From NCBI RefSeq assembly GCF_010091925.1, contig NZ_WVID01000016.1:62001-126000 (forward strand): a DNA stretch of 64,000 nucleotides. Direction: 5' to 3'. The DNA is from Nostoc sp. B(2019). GTDB lineage: Bacteria > Cyanobacteriota > Cyanobacteriia > Cyanobacteriales > Nostocaceae. Shown piece by piece: positions 53,940 through 63,520 of the stretch. Under the pieces are notes generated by a model that made no database searches, was not told where the DNA came from, and worked only from the letters and a program-made list of their open reading frames with translations. The position numbers and the translations under genes are program-made. Position 1 is the stretch's first letter, and the number at the start of each line of letters is the position of its first letter.

Positions 53940-56444
53940 TTACGAATGACGCGCTAAAAGCCGCAACAACACTGAATTAGTGACGACGCTAACAGAGCTA
54001 AAAGCCATTAACGCAGCGGCGCCAGATGGGCTAAGGACAAAACCCAGACTAGGCAACAAAACACCTGCTGCTAGAGGAATGCCAATTGTATTATATGCAA
54101 AAGCCCAGAATAAATTTTGGCGAATTTTATTGAAAGTGGCACGACTTAACTGAATTGATTCGACCACATCGGTTAGACAATCCCGCATCAAGACAATTTC
54201 AGCAGTCTCTATTGCCACATCCGTCCCTGAGTGCAAAGCAATTCCTACATCTGCTTGAGATAAAGCTGGAGCATCATTGCTACCATCCCCTACCATTGCG
54301 ACTACTGAGTGCTGTGTCAGGAGTGCTGTTAGCGTAGCGGGGCTTAGCCCGTGAGGAGTTCCCCATTTTCCTTCTCTTTGTAGAGATTCAATTGCGGCGG
54401 CTTTTTTAGCTGGGGGGACACCTGCGATTACATCAGCGCTATCTATCCCCAGTTGTTTGGCAATGGCACTTGCTGCTTCTAATCTATCGCCACTAAGCAG
54501 CATTACCCGTAAATTCATCTGGCGTAACTTGTCTACGGTGGCTTGGGCATCTGGTCTGAGGGTATCACGAACAGCAATTAGTCCCGCTAAAGTTCCTCCA
54601 ACTGCCACAAAAACGACTGTTTTACCATCTGCTGCTAGCTGCTGTGCCACTTGTTGTGCAGTTTCGCTAATAGCAATTCCGTGCCAACTTAACCAGTCCC
54701 AGTTTCCTAAGAGCACGCATATATCCTTTACCACAGCAGAAACCCCCAGCCCTGGTTCCGTGTGAAAGTTCGTAGCATCCAGGATGGGTAACTGTTGCTG
54801 CTGCGCTTCCTGCTGAATAGCTTTTGCTAGGGGATGGTAAGTGCCACTTTCTACTGCTGCTGCTAGCTGGAGGAGGGCAGAGTCAGTCAGGGGGTAAGGC
54901 GGAGAAGTTAAAATATCCTCTCCTGTTCCCCTCTCCCACTCTCCGGTTTCGCCAATTAGCAGACAATCTGTAACTGTAGGATTACCTGTAGTTAGAGTGC
55001 CAGTTTTATCAAACACTACGGTGTCTAGCTGATGTACTCTTTCCAAAACATCGCCGCCTTTGATCAACAGACCCCGTTCTGCACCCATACCAGTACCTAC
55101 GAGAATGGCTGTTGGTGTGGCAAGTCCCAAAGCACATGGGCAAGCGACCACCATAACTGCGATCGCTAGTTTTAAACTGACTAGGAGTGGAGAGTAGTGA
55201 GTGGGAAGTGGTGAGTGGGGAGTAATGAGTGGGGAGTGATGAGCCATTTCCATGCCACCAGACATAGTGACATCAGGCCAGAGGTGAGTGCCAAAAAAGT
55301 ACCAAAAGGTAAATGTCAGCATCGCAGCTGCCAACACTCCATAGGTAAAGTAACCAGCTACCGTATCTGCTAATTTCTGTACTGGAGCTTTCCGGGTTTG
55401 GGCAGCTTCCACCAGGGCGACAATTTGAGCTAGAGTTGTATCACTTCCGGTACGCGTTGTCTGGATAGCGATCGCCCCTGACTGGTTTAACGTCCCTGCT
55501 GTCACCATATCTCCTGGTTGCTTAATCGCTGGCATTGCTTCCCCAGTCAGCATTGACTCATCGACCGTTGTTTGACCAGCTACCACCTCTCCATCAACAG
55601 GGATTTTATCTCCTGGTAGTACCTGCAACCATTCACCAACACGTACTTGTTCAGTTGGAATTTCTACACTAGAAGACCCTGCTTCTACTTTTTCTGGGTT
55701 GGCAATCAAGCGGGCTACCTGTGGCTGGAGTGCCAGCAATTGCCTAAATGCGGCGGCGGCGCGACCTCTGGCTTGTCGCTCTAATGTCCTTCCTAAAAGA
55801 ATAAAACCCAGCATCATTACTGGTTCATCAAAGAAGCACTCCCAGCCCATCTGGGGAAAGAGCAGTGCAACCACACTAGCAGTGTAAGCTGTTAGCGTTC
55901 CCAATCCGATTAAGGTGTTCATGTTGGGCGCATTTCGCCGCCAACCTAGCCAGCCATCTACTAAAATAGGGCGACCAGGAATTAGCAGCGCTACTGTTGC
56001 CAGTCCACAGTGAAACCAGATATTATTCAGCACTGGCAGCACTGAGCTACCAAAATGTCCAATTCCAGACAATACCAGTAGCATTCCAGCAATCACCAAC
56101 TGCCTCAGTAAAGAACGCATTTCTTGGCGTTGTCGTTCTGCTGGATCTTGTAAGGCAGATGTCTCACCTGCTATGCCGCTAGCTATTCGGGGTTGAGTCG
56201 GAAACCCAACGGCTGTCAATCGCTTGGCTAGTGCATTGGGGTCTACTGTACCAACTTCCGACTCTACAACTGCTACCTCTGTCGCCAGGTTTACACAGAC
56301 GCTTTTAACTCCTGGATATTGGTTTAGCTGTCGCTCTACTGCATTGACGCACCCAGCACACTTCATGCCTCCAACATCCAGAATAATTTTCTCTAGGATT
56401 GGGGCATTTCCTGGGGCAAGCTTAGTTTTTGGGACAAGTTGCAT
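53940..56444 (-). CDS. Copper-type P1B ATPase (CopA/CtaA/PacS-like)
   Basis: 834 residues. One N-terminal heavy-metal-associated domain has GGMKCAGC (C29, C32). Eight membrane helices include VACPCALGLATP (C435-P-C437, the Cu-type ion site); the catalytic core has TGEAMP, DKTGTLT (D479) and MVGDGSNDAPAL. It pumps Cu+ across the plasma or thylakoid membrane. Whether it is an exporter or the thylakoid supplier (PacS/CtaA) is not decidable here. Three stretches exceed the family pattern and look repeat-derived: near residue 410, near 510-525, and before MVGDG. Confidence 0.92.
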   Translation of the reverse strand: MQLVPKTKLAPGNAPILEKIILDVGGMKCAGCVNAVERQLNQYPGVKSVCVNLATEVAVVESEVGTVDPNALAKRLTAVGFPTQPRIASGIAGETSALQDPAERQRQEMRSLLRQLVIAGMLLVLSGIGHFGSSVLPVLNNIWFHCGLATVALLIPGRPILVDGWLGWRRNAPNMNTLIGLGTLTAYTASVVALLFPQMGWECFFDEPVMMLGFILLGRTLERQARGRAAAAFRQLLALQPQVARLIANPEKVEAGSSSVEIPTEQVRVGEWLQVLPGDKIPVDGEVVAGQTTVDESMLTGEAMPAIKQPGDMVTAGTLNQSGAIAIQTTRTGSDTTLAQIVALVEAAQTRKAPVQKLADTVAGYFTYGVLAAAMLTFTFWYFFGTHLWPDVTMSGGMEMAHHSPLITPHSPLPTHYSPLLVSLKLAIAVMVVACPCALGLATPTAILVGTGMGAERGLLIKGGDVLERVHQLDTVVFDKTGTLTTGNPTVTDCLLIGETGEWERGTGEDILTSPPYPLTDSALLQLAAAVESGTYHPLAKAIQQEAQQQQLPILDATNFHTEPGLGVSAVVKDICVLLGNWDWLSWHGIAISETAQQVAQQLAADGKTVVFVAVGGTLAGLIAVRDTLRPDAQATVDKLRQMNLRVMLLSGDRLEAASAIAKQLGIDSADVIAGVPPAKKAAAIESLQREGKWGTPHGLSPATLTALLTQHSVVAMVGDGSNDAPALSQADVGIALHSGTDVAIETAEIVLMRDCLTDVVESIQLSRATFNKIRQNLFWAFAYNTIGIPLAAGVLLPSLGFVLSPSGAAALMAFSSVSVVTNSVLLRLLARHS
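54310..54372. repeat. Repeat-derived in-frame insertion in the P-type ATPase gene
   Basis: Contains GTTAGCGTAGCGGGGCTTAG then CCCGTGAGGAGTTCCCC, of the same style as palindromic repeats between genes (TAGCGTTAGC, GGGGTTCCCC). It encodes WGTPHGLSPATLTALLTQ immediately before VVAMVGDG, where family members normally have only a few residues. Confidence 0.55.
55181..55250. repeat. GTGGGGAGT-type tandem repeat inside the P-type ATPase gene
   Basis: Degenerate copies of GTGAGTGGGGAGT, a motif typical of intergenic STRRs, lie within the coding frame. They encode HHSPLITPHSPLPTHYSPLL in the loop before the CPC-bearing membrane helix. No frame disruption. Confidence 0.75.
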
Positions 56445-56579
56445 GGCAAGTGTTTAGGTTCGCTACGAAAATTCAACGCCTGCGAAAAGCGTCTCTAATT
56501 CGAGCGTAGGCGAAATATCGAACTACGACTGAATGTAAACTATATTAACTTTATTAAGTTATGGAATTTTAGCTGAGTG

Positions 56580-56759
56580 TCAACGATCGCTCCAACGCAG
56601 ATAAGTCACATAAACAATAGCTCCAATCTGTATTGGCATAAAGACAATCAGGCTTTTTAAGAAATAGTTAATTTCTAAATGAGACATTGCACTGAAATAT
56701 CCTAAGCCCAATAAGAGGAACATGGCCCAGGCAAGCTGTTTAGATTTAAAGGTGAGCAT
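56580..56759 (-). CDS. Small membrane protein, 59 aa
   Basis: ATG at 56759-56757, TGA at 56582-56580. The 59 residues begin MLTFKSKQLAWAMFLLLGLG, and a second hydrophobic part is IVFMPIQIGAIVYVTYL. Two membrane helices, basic end WSDR. It is on the same strand as the P-type ATPase gene, 135 bp upstream of it, and may be co-transcribed. No family is recognised. Confidence 0.6.
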   Translation of the reverse strand: MLTFKSKQLAWAMFLLLGLGYFSAMSHLEINYFLKSLIVFMPIQIGAIVYVTYLRWSDR

Positions 56760-56929
56760 AATTTTATACTTAAAATTATAACCGTAACTTCAGGCATCGG
56801 TTACTGTTGCAAGAAGTCTCTTAATATGTGTCGCACGTTAGGTAAATTGCATAGCTTATAAACATTAAAGATTATAAATATTAATAATACTTGCTACTAT
56901 TTGTTTAACGATTTTGACTTTTGGATTTG

Positions 56930-57205
56930 TTAAAACCAACCCTGCTTATTCACAAAATAAGTATCAACAAATTCTTCATGAGACTTGTTTAAGTAGATCA
57001 TGCCTTCAATCAAACCAACAAGTTGCATAATTATCAGGGCAAAACCATAGGTGAAAGAACCACCGACTACAGCAATCACCAACATGATGAACCCTTCTGG
57101 GGCGTATCCTAGAATAAATTTGTGAACACCAAAACCGCCAAAAATAATGCCACAGTATCCAGCTAGAAGTTGTTTGGTAGGGTGACTGGGGTTAAGATTT
57201 GCCAT
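56930..57205 (-). CDS. TM2-domain membrane protein
   Basis: 91 residues. The TM2 domain is textbook: KQLLAGYCGIIFGGFGVHKF, then ILGYAPEGFIMLVIAVVGG and ALIIMQLVGLIEGMIYL, i.e. two helices with the short GxxGxHKF-type turn between them (here FGGFGVHKFILG). A conserved acidic residue follows in the second helix (GLIEG). The function of bacterial TM2 proteins is unknown. It is 170 bp upstream of the small membrane protein gene. Confidence 0.88.
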   Translation of the reverse strand: MANLNPSHPTKQLLAGYCGIIFGGFGVHKFILGYAPEGFIMLVIAVVGGSFTYGFALIIMQLVGLIEGMIYLNKSHEEFVDTYFVNKQGWF

Positions 57206-57946
57206 TTGATTACTGCTCCTTTACAAGTAAGTATAAAATTGAAGTTTTTAGCATTATGAAAGCAAGTATATATATTGACTAATCTAATATATTTTTACTT
57301 TTTTTCAGTATGAGAATGTCCTAAGATAAATCAACAAAGTCAGCGTGTCACTATTCCGAACTTAACGTTGGGAAGATAGAACGGAAGAAAACGTCCGATA
57401 TCGCTTAAAACTCTAGTATTTTTATGTGATGGTATCGCAGTTTTGCCGATTTTCAGATAAGAGATTTATCTTGAAAAGAATTAACCTCAATAATCGGGCG
57501 TAAATTTTATGCCACTGTATACAAGTCCATCAGTATTATTTCCGGACTTTTTTTTGAGATTGTAGCAATTATCAGGATAGCCTTTGTAGGAAGTACAAGC
57601 ATAGATACGCAAGATCTATCTTCTATTTGTCACTTCCTTTTAGGTTGCCTATTCCCATTTGCATAAGTGCAAACAGAATTTACAATCTACGTAATTCACA
57701 ATCATAAATCACTTGGCAAGGCAATGACATTCTGACAATGGCTGAACGCACTTAGATGAGACTAAGTACTTAGCTAAATAGCTGGCTATCTATTTAACAG
57801 CATTGTTGGAGTTGCTTTTGCCGTTAGCATATTTGGCGCTAAGTTAGCATTCATTGTGCTTATTACTAATTATAACCAGTAAATTGTTACTACATAAGCA
57901 GATAAAATCAGATATTTTTATTTTTGGCAACAGTATAAACAAAGTA
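57206..57946. other. 740-bp gap without recognised gene
   Basis: An AT-rich spacer between two minus-strand genes. I saw no ORF with ribosome site and motif, and no strong inverted repeat. It may hold the long leader and promoter of the TM2 gene near its left end. Confidence 0.5.
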
Positions 57947-59527
57947 TTAATTAGCACTGCTTCCTAAGAGAAATAGACTCAGTAGTGTACCACTATTCCA
58001 GAGGCTATGGAGGAGCATAGGAGCGAAGAGATTGCGCGATCGCGTGTAAACTATTCCCAACACGATCCCCAATGCGGTCAGTGGCAGAATTTCCGACAAG
58101 CTCAGATGAGCAATGGCAAACAGCAAACTACTTACAATAATTGATCCCCACACAGGTAAGTAACGAGTCAGGGAAGGTAACAAAAAGCCGCGAAATAGAA
58201 GTTCTTCAAAAAATGGAGCGGCGATCGCAGCTGTAAAGAAAAATATACCAAGTGCTACACTATCTCGGCTTTCTAAGGCCAGCTGCAATAAGGGATTACT
58301 ACCACCCTGTCCTTGCCATAATTGTTGATTAATCAACGACACTACGACAACTATGGGTAAAGCCGCGCAATAGCCCCCCAGTCCCCACAAAAACCACTTA
58401 CCTTGAAATCGAAAACGAAACCAGAATTCTGGTAGTGGGAAAAACCGCTTGATGGAGAAATACAGCACTAACAGCGCACCTGACGCCACTAGTAAATAAC
58501 TAACTAACACATAAACAGCCTGAACTCGCACATTAGTAACAGGACGCGGGATGGGGATCAAAGATAAAACTAAGGGCACAAAAAGTTGCCCCATCAAGAA
58601 AAATCCTAGGACGAAAACCTGTAAAATCGTTTCTGCATCCCAAGGCGTAGACCAAGGTACATCAGCATTTTGAGCCAATAAGGCGGCTTTTCCCTTCATC
58701 AAGCGCTGACCAACTAAAAAGATTAGCAGCATCATCCCAATCAAAGCTGCCAATGTGGGGATAGTGCCAATAATTGCTAATTTAAACAAAGCTTGGGTTG
58801 CTGCTTCTTGTTCTGCGGCTTTTACTGCTGATAGCGCTTCTTGACGTTGCTGGAGTTGGTATAGTTGAACCAAAGCAGTCGCGCGAAACCAACCTTCTAA
58901 ATTCTTTTGAATCAGCTGTTGAGCATTGGGTAGAAGACGGGGGGGATTACTCCACAATCCGAGCAACACGGCTGCTGTTTCCCTAAATTCTGGATTGATA
59001 TCTGAGCGTTGCTGTAAATCCGTCCAAGTCTTAAGAGCTGTATTCGTTTGTCCTTGCTGTGCTTGTAGAATTCCTAGCCGCAAGTCCAATTCGCCCAGCA
59101 ATTTTTGTAGTTGCTGGAGTGACTGCTTTATCTGTTGCTGTTGTAATGGGCGAGAGCTACTAGTCGCAGGAGGGACTTCCGGTAAAGGTTTAGGAGGTGT
59201 GGGAGTAGCCTGAGATTGAGAGCGCAATTTCGCCAGTTGGTTTTTGGCTTTGTCCAAATTAGTTTGAACCGATTTACGCGCCTCTTGATACTGCTTCGTA
59301 GCGTTTTCCAGAGGTTTCTCACCCAGTATCGCTGCTTGAATTCCTTGTAAATTATCGTCGTTGCTGTCCTCTGCTCGCCATGCTTGTGCTTGCAGTCCGA
59401 TGTTTGTTTGGTACAGTTCCAGGCGGCTTTGGAACTGAGGTTCTTGCCAACTGCTAAATAAAGAAACACCAGAAGAACCGATCGCTATCAGCGTCATTAC
59501 AATTAAAAGCAACCGCTTGATTGTCAT
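57947..59527 (-). CDS. CPBP-family intramembrane metalloprotease (CAAX protease-like)
   Basis: 526 residues. An N-terminal signal anchor (MTIKRLLLIVMTLIAIGSS) is followed by a helical, Gln-rich domain with coiled-coil character (about 30-235), then eight or so membrane helices. The catalytic motif EELLFRG (EExxxR) lies near residue 440, with the later FAIAHLSLS (His) and LLHSLWNSG (His/Asn). CPBP proteases are glutamate-type or metal-dependent intramembrane enzymes; substrates in cyanobacteria are unknown. The long soluble N-terminal part is a feature of the cyanobacterial/chloroplast branch. Confidence 0.88.
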   Translation of the reverse strand: MTIKRLLLIVMTLIAIGSSGVSLFSSWQEPQFQSRLELYQTNIGLQAQAWRAEDSNDDNLQGIQAAILGEKPLENATKQYQEARKSVQTNLDKAKNQLAKLRSQSQATPTPPKPLPEVPPATSSSRPLQQQQIKQSLQQLQKLLGELDLRLGILQAQQGQTNTALKTWTDLQQRSDINPEFRETAAVLLGLWSNPPRLLPNAQQLIQKNLEGWFRATALVQLYQLQQRQEALSAVKAAEQEAATQALFKLAIIGTIPTLAALIGMMLLIFLVGQRLMKGKAALLAQNADVPWSTPWDAETILQVFVLGFFLMGQLFVPLVLSLIPIPRPVTNVRVQAVYVLVSYLLVASGALLVLYFSIKRFFPLPEFWFRFRFQGKWFLWGLGGYCAALPIVVVVSLINQQLWQGQGGSNPLLQLALESRDSVALGIFFFTAAIAAPFFEELLFRGFLLPSLTRYLPVWGSIIVSSLLFAIAHLSLSEILPLTALGIVLGIVYTRSRNLFAPMLLHSLWNSGTLLSLFLLGSSAN

Positions 59528-59653
59528 CTATCCCCCTTTAACTAACCAGTGGAGAGCGCGTCCCCATTGGGAATTATCGCAAGAAAAAGTCAGAGGTGGA
59601 TAAATGTTATCAATATTATGAATCTGCGTTAGCTTCTAGCGATCGCTCCTACC

Positions 59654-60352
59654 ATGCTAAATTACAACCCATTGCACTGCCTGCCCTTAGCAGAGGATCT
59701 GCCCGACTCTGACGATGAACCTGTGGATAATGAACTACAAGATTTGATTCCTAGTTTGCTCAAAGCTATTTTGGCTTGGATATGGGCAAGCCGGATGGAT
59801 TGGTTTTTTGGCGTTGATATGGGTATTTACTACGATCCTGAACAACCACCAATTGTGCCTTATGGATTTTTGAGTTTGGGAGTTGAGCGAGTTTTTGATG
59901 AGAACTTGCGCTTAAGTTATGTGCTTTGGGAAGAAAAGGTGATGCCAATTATGGCGCTAGAAGTTTTTTCCCACAGGCGACGTAGTGAATACACCAGCAA
60001 AAAGAAACTATATGCTGAGATGGAGATTTTATATTGCGTTATCTATAATCCCCAACGTCGCAAAAAACCGCCCTTAGAAGTTTATCGCTTAGATAATGGT
60101 GAATATGTATTGCAGCCAGGAAATCCTGTTTGGTTAAACGAGGTAGGTTTAGCTATTGGTTATGAACGTGGAACCTATCAAGGAATCACGCGGGACTGGT
60201 TGTATTGGTATGACGCACAAGGAGTCAGATATCTGACGCCAGAAGAAAGGGCTAGTGTTGCTGAACAACGCGCCACTAATGCTGAACAACGTGCTCAAAG
60301 GCTGGCGGAAGAATTACGAAGGTTGGGGATAGATCCAGATGCTTTGAGTTGA
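59654..60352 (+). CDS. Uma2-family putative restriction-endonuclease-like protein (DUF820)
   Basis: 232 residues. The PD-(D/E)XK-like core is readable: FFGVDMGIYYDPEQPPIVPY, MPIMALEVFSHRRRSEYTSKK (core E-x-F/V-S) and YAEMEILYCVIYNPQRRKKP. A short C-terminal coiled coil of EQRA repeats (VAEQRATNAEQRAQRLAEE) ends in LRRLGIDPDALS, as in many cyanobacterial copies. The family is hugely expanded in cyanobacteria; a nuclease role is predicted from fold, not shown. Start ATG 59654. Confidence 0.87.
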   Translation: MLNYNPLHCLPLAEDLPDSDDEPVDNELQDLIPSLLKAILAWIWASRMDWFFGVDMGIYYDPEQPPIVPYGFLSLGVERVFDENLRLSYVLWEEKVMPIMALEVFSHRRRSEYTSKKKLYAEMEILYCVIYNPQRRKKPPLEVYRLDNGEYVLQPGNPVWLNEVGLAIGYERGTYQGITRDWLYWYDAQGVRYLTPEERASVAEQRATNAEQRAQRLAEELRRLGIDPDALS

Positions 60353-60456
60353 GTATTGTTGGGCGATCGCTTTTTCTTATGGTTAAACCAATAAAATGCA
60401 ATAACAAGTTTTTTGTGTTATGTCGTCCTACTTTGTTAATGTTAAATTCTTTAGAC

Positions 60457-60771
60457 TCAGTTGAAGAAGGCTCTATACCAGTTAATATTTGATATGCTAA
60501 TAGCATTGAGCAGTAAATCTATGCCTGAAAATAAACTTATTTGATTATTTAAATATTTTCTAATAGCAATTAAAAATAGGTGCAATAATATCTCTGAACG
60601 AGATTTTTCAGTATTACTAGCAAGAGCTAAAGGTACATTTTCACGTAATACTTCTGCAAGTAATGGTGGACACTCTATTTCAGGTACAGATGCAAATATA
60701 TCGATTTTATCAGCAATAGTTAGACTAAAAGTTTTTCTAACTTTGTCTAGAGTGAAATCACTGTATGACAT
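60457..60771 (-). pseudogene. Truncated copy of a common cyanobacterial nuclease-like protein family
   Basis: 104 residues. The N-terminal half matches from memory a widespread cyanobacterial family of about 200 residues: SYSDFTLDKVRKTFSLTIAD, ENVPLALASNTEKSRSEILL and NNQISLFSGIDL. In intact members this is followed by a region with a conserved IVEAKNEN-type motif, resembling PD-(D/E)XK nucleases. Here the sequence leaves the family pattern right after FSGIDL and soon stops, so the C-terminal half with the presumed catalytic motif is missing. Probably non-functional. Confidence 0.6.
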
Positions 60772-60864
60772 TTTAGCTGCTCCTGTAAATAATCCAGGTA
60801 GTTAAATTATGCCAACTATAAGTAACCATAATTGGCACAATTAGCATCTAAACATTGTCTATAT

Positions 60865-62127
60865 TTAACTTGAAAAACCAGCAAAAAAGTCAAGGGTTTC
60901 CTTCAACGCTTTGATGAAAACATCAATTTCCTCGTGGGTGTTGTAGAAAGATAAACTTGCTCGTGCGGTTGCAGCAAGACTTAAGTAACGGTGTAATGGT
61001 TGAGTGCAGTGATGCCCAGAACGAATAGCAACGCCTTCTTGATCTAATAATGTAGATATATCATTGGCGTGGACTTCTCCCGCTGTAAATGCAGCTAAAG
61101 CTGCTCTACCTTCTCCTTGAGCATTCGGTTTAGGGCCGTAAATCCGAATTTGAGGAATTTGCTCTAATTGTTGAAATAAATAAGCTGTTAATTCAGCTTC
61201 GTAGGCGTGGATTTTATCCATACCTATGTTATTAAGATAATCGATTGCTGCACCAAGAGCGATCGCTTCTCCAATTGCAGGTGTCCCAGCCTCAAATTTA
61301 TGTGGTAATTCTGCATAGGTAGAATGGTCTAAAAACACCTCTGCAATCATCTCACCACCACCAAAAAACGGTGGCATAGATTCCAACAATTCCAACTTGC
61401 CATACAAAAATCCTATCCCAGTTGGAGCACACATTTTGTGACCGGAAGCTACCAACCAATCACAGTCTATCTGCTGCACATCGACAGGTATATGAGGCAC
61501 ACTTTGGCAAGCATCAATTAATACTTTAGCACCGTATTGGTGAGCGATCGCAACAATTTCTTGCACTGGGTTCATACAACCCAAAGTGTTAGAAACATGG
61601 ACAGTTGACACCAATTTAGTTTTGTCAGAAATCAGCTTTTTAAACTGTTCTAAATCAAAAGTTTCTTCTGGTGTCAGTTCGACAAATTTCAAGACTGCAC
61701 CAGTTTTTTGCGCCACAAATTGCCACGGTACAATATTACTATGGTGTTCCATCACCGACAGAATAATCTCATCGCCCTGCTGCAAATTATTCATTCCCCA
61801 GCTGTAGGCTACTAAGTTAATCGCCTCAGTTGCGTTGCGGGTGTAAATAATTTCCTGACGCGATGCAGCATTAATAAATTTGGCAACTTTGTCTCGCGCA
61901 CCTTCATAAACATCAGTAGCTTTGGCACTGAGGGTATGAGCACCTCGATGCACGTTAGCATTATATTGCTCGTAGTAATCCCGCAGGGTATTTAATACCA
62001 GCAAAGGTTTTTGCGATGTCGCAGCATTATCGAGATAAACCAAAGGTTTCCCATTGACTTCCTGACGCAATATCGGGAAGTCAGCGCGAACTTTATCGGC
62101 AAGGGTTTTTGTAGGAGTGAAAGTCAT
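60865..62127 (-). CDS. sufS: SufS, cysteine desulfurase (group II)
   Basis: 420 residues. A PLP enzyme of the NifS/SufS class: [12 protein letters not shown] at the N-terminus, the PLP lysine in [12 protein letters not shown], and the catalytic Cys in [10 protein letters not shown]. The family's beta-latch region is of group II type. It moves sulfur from cysteine to the SUF scaffold, normally with SufE. It lies 31 bp after sufD on the same strand and is the last visible gene of sufC-sufD-sufS. Confidence 0.96.
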   Translation of the reverse strand: MTFTPTKTLADKVRADFPILRQEVNGKPLVYLDNAATSQKPLLVLNTLRDYYEQYNANVHRGAHTLSAKATDVYEGARDKVAKFINAASRQEIIYTRNATEAINLVAYSWGMNNLQQGDEIILSVMEHHSNIVPWQFVAQKTGAVLKFVELTPEETFDLEQFKKLISDKTKLVSTVHVSNTLGCMNPVQEIVAIAHQYGAKVLIDACQSVPHIPVDVQQIDCDWLVASGHKMCAPTGIGFLYGKLELLESMPPFFGGGEMIAEVFLDHSTYAELPHKFEAGTPAIGEAIALGAAIDYLNNIGMDKIHAYEAELTAYLFQQLEQIPQIRIYGPKPNAQGEGRAALAAFTAGEVHANDISTLLDQEGVAIRSGHHCTQPLHRYLSLAATARASLSFYNTHEEIDVFIKALKETLDFFAGFSS

Positions 62128-62158
62128 TGGTAATGAAATAGTAATTAATAATTAGTCA

Positions 62159-63520
62159 TTAGTCATTAGATAAAGACTTCAGACTATTGACAGTGTTTAA
62201 CAGGATTTCTTGCAAAGACGGAACTGGTATTTTGTTGATGACTTCGGCTGCGAAAGCGTTAATTAACAAATTGCGAGCATCGTTTTCATCGATTCCTCGG
62301 CTTTGCAGATAGAATATTTCATCATCCTCCAACTGACTGACGGTAGCACCGTGAGCGCATTTAACGTTATCTGCTGTAATTTCTAATTGAGGTTTAGTAT
62401 CAACTCTGGCTTTAGATGATAGCAGCAAATTCCGATTCAATTGAGCTGCATCAGTCAACTGCGCCGGCTTAGGAACAAAAACTTTGCCATTGAACACCGC
62501 ATGAGCGCGATCGCCTACAATACATTTGTGCAATTGCTTACTTGTACCGTGAGGATAGTTAAGAGCGATCGCACTATGAGTATCTGCCAGCTGCTTACCA
62601 GAAATCATCGTCAAACCGTTGAGGTGAGTTTCTGTTTGCTCACCAGTTTGCAAAATCTCTAAATTGTGCCGTGATAGCTTTGCACCTAAAGTTATTGCAT
62701 GACAAGTATATCGACTATCACGAGATTGAGCGATCGCAGTCTTCCCGATATGAAAAGCCTCTACACCTTCCTGCTCAACCCTAGTGTGACTCACCTGGGC
62801 ATTCTCACCAACCCAAATTTCCGTAACTGCATTGGTGAGATAAACCTCCTTGGCGTCTTGGCGGTTCGTATACTCTTCAACCAACGTCACACTACTACCC
62901 ATCTGTGCCACCACCAAACAACGCGGCTGCGAAATCGTCGGTATCTCACCAGCATCCGAAATAAACAGCAGATGAATAGGCGTCTCAACTACTACATTCT
63001 TCGCCACCCACACTACAGCTACATCAGTTATCCCAGCGGTATTCAAAGCAGTAAATACTTCCTGCGCTCCCTCAGCTTGAGCTAAATATTGCCTGACACG
63101 CTCCTGATCAGATTCAGACAACCCAGCTAAATTACTTACCAGAACACCATCAGGCAAATCTGCAACTGCTGATAACTCCGGCGCATAAACGCCATTAACA
63201 AACACCAAACGGCTGTTAGCAGCTTCGGGTATCAGCGCCGAAATATCAGTTAGTATTGATTGCGCCTTTATCTGAAACTGAACTTGTCGCAGAGATGACA
63301 AATCAGTAAATCGCCATTCTTCCTCACGAGTGGTGGGAATAGTTGAATGACGTACCCAATTGGCAGCGCGATCGCGTAATTCCTGCAACCAACCCTCTGT
63401 TTTTGTCGCTATTACCTGCTCTAACAATCCAGTTAGATAGACATCTTTATCCAGCATAGATGTCAAACTGACGGCATCAGAGTTAGGAATGGGACTAGGA
63501 GATACTTGAATAGTCATCAC
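62159..63520 (-). CDS. sufD: SufD, Fe-S cluster scaffold subunit
   Basis: 453 residues. The N-terminal helical part ([18 protein letters not shown], the family's W-R-x-T-x-L motif) leads to the long right-handed beta-helix and the conserved C-terminal [20 protein letters not shown] then [17 protein letters not shown], with the SufB/D-typical Cys-His. SufBC2D assembles Fe-S clusters de novo. It overlaps sufC by four bases (coupled translation) and precedes sufS by 31 bp. Confidence 0.95.
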   Translation of the reverse strand: MMTIQVSPSPIPNSDAVSLTSMLDKDVYLTGLLEQVIATKTEGWLQELRDRAANWVRHSTIPTTREEEWRFTDLSSLRQVQFQIKAQSILTDISALIPEAANSRLVFVNGVYAPELSAVADLPDGVLVSNLAGLSESDQERVRQYLAQAEGAQEVFTALNTAGITDVAVVWVAKNVVVETPIHLLFISDAGEIPTISQPRCLVVAQMGSSVTLVEEYTNRQDAKEVYLTNAVTEIWVGENAQVSHTRVEQEGVEAFHIGKTAIAQSRDSRYTCHAITLGAKLSRHNLEILQTGEQTETHLNGLTMISGKQLADTHSAIALNYPHGTSKQLHKCIVGDRAHAVFNGKVFVPKPAQLTDAAQLNRNLLLSSKARVDTKPQLEITADNVKCAHGATVSQLEDDEIFYLQSRGIDENDARNLLINAFAAEVINKIPVPSLQEILLNTVNSLKSLSND

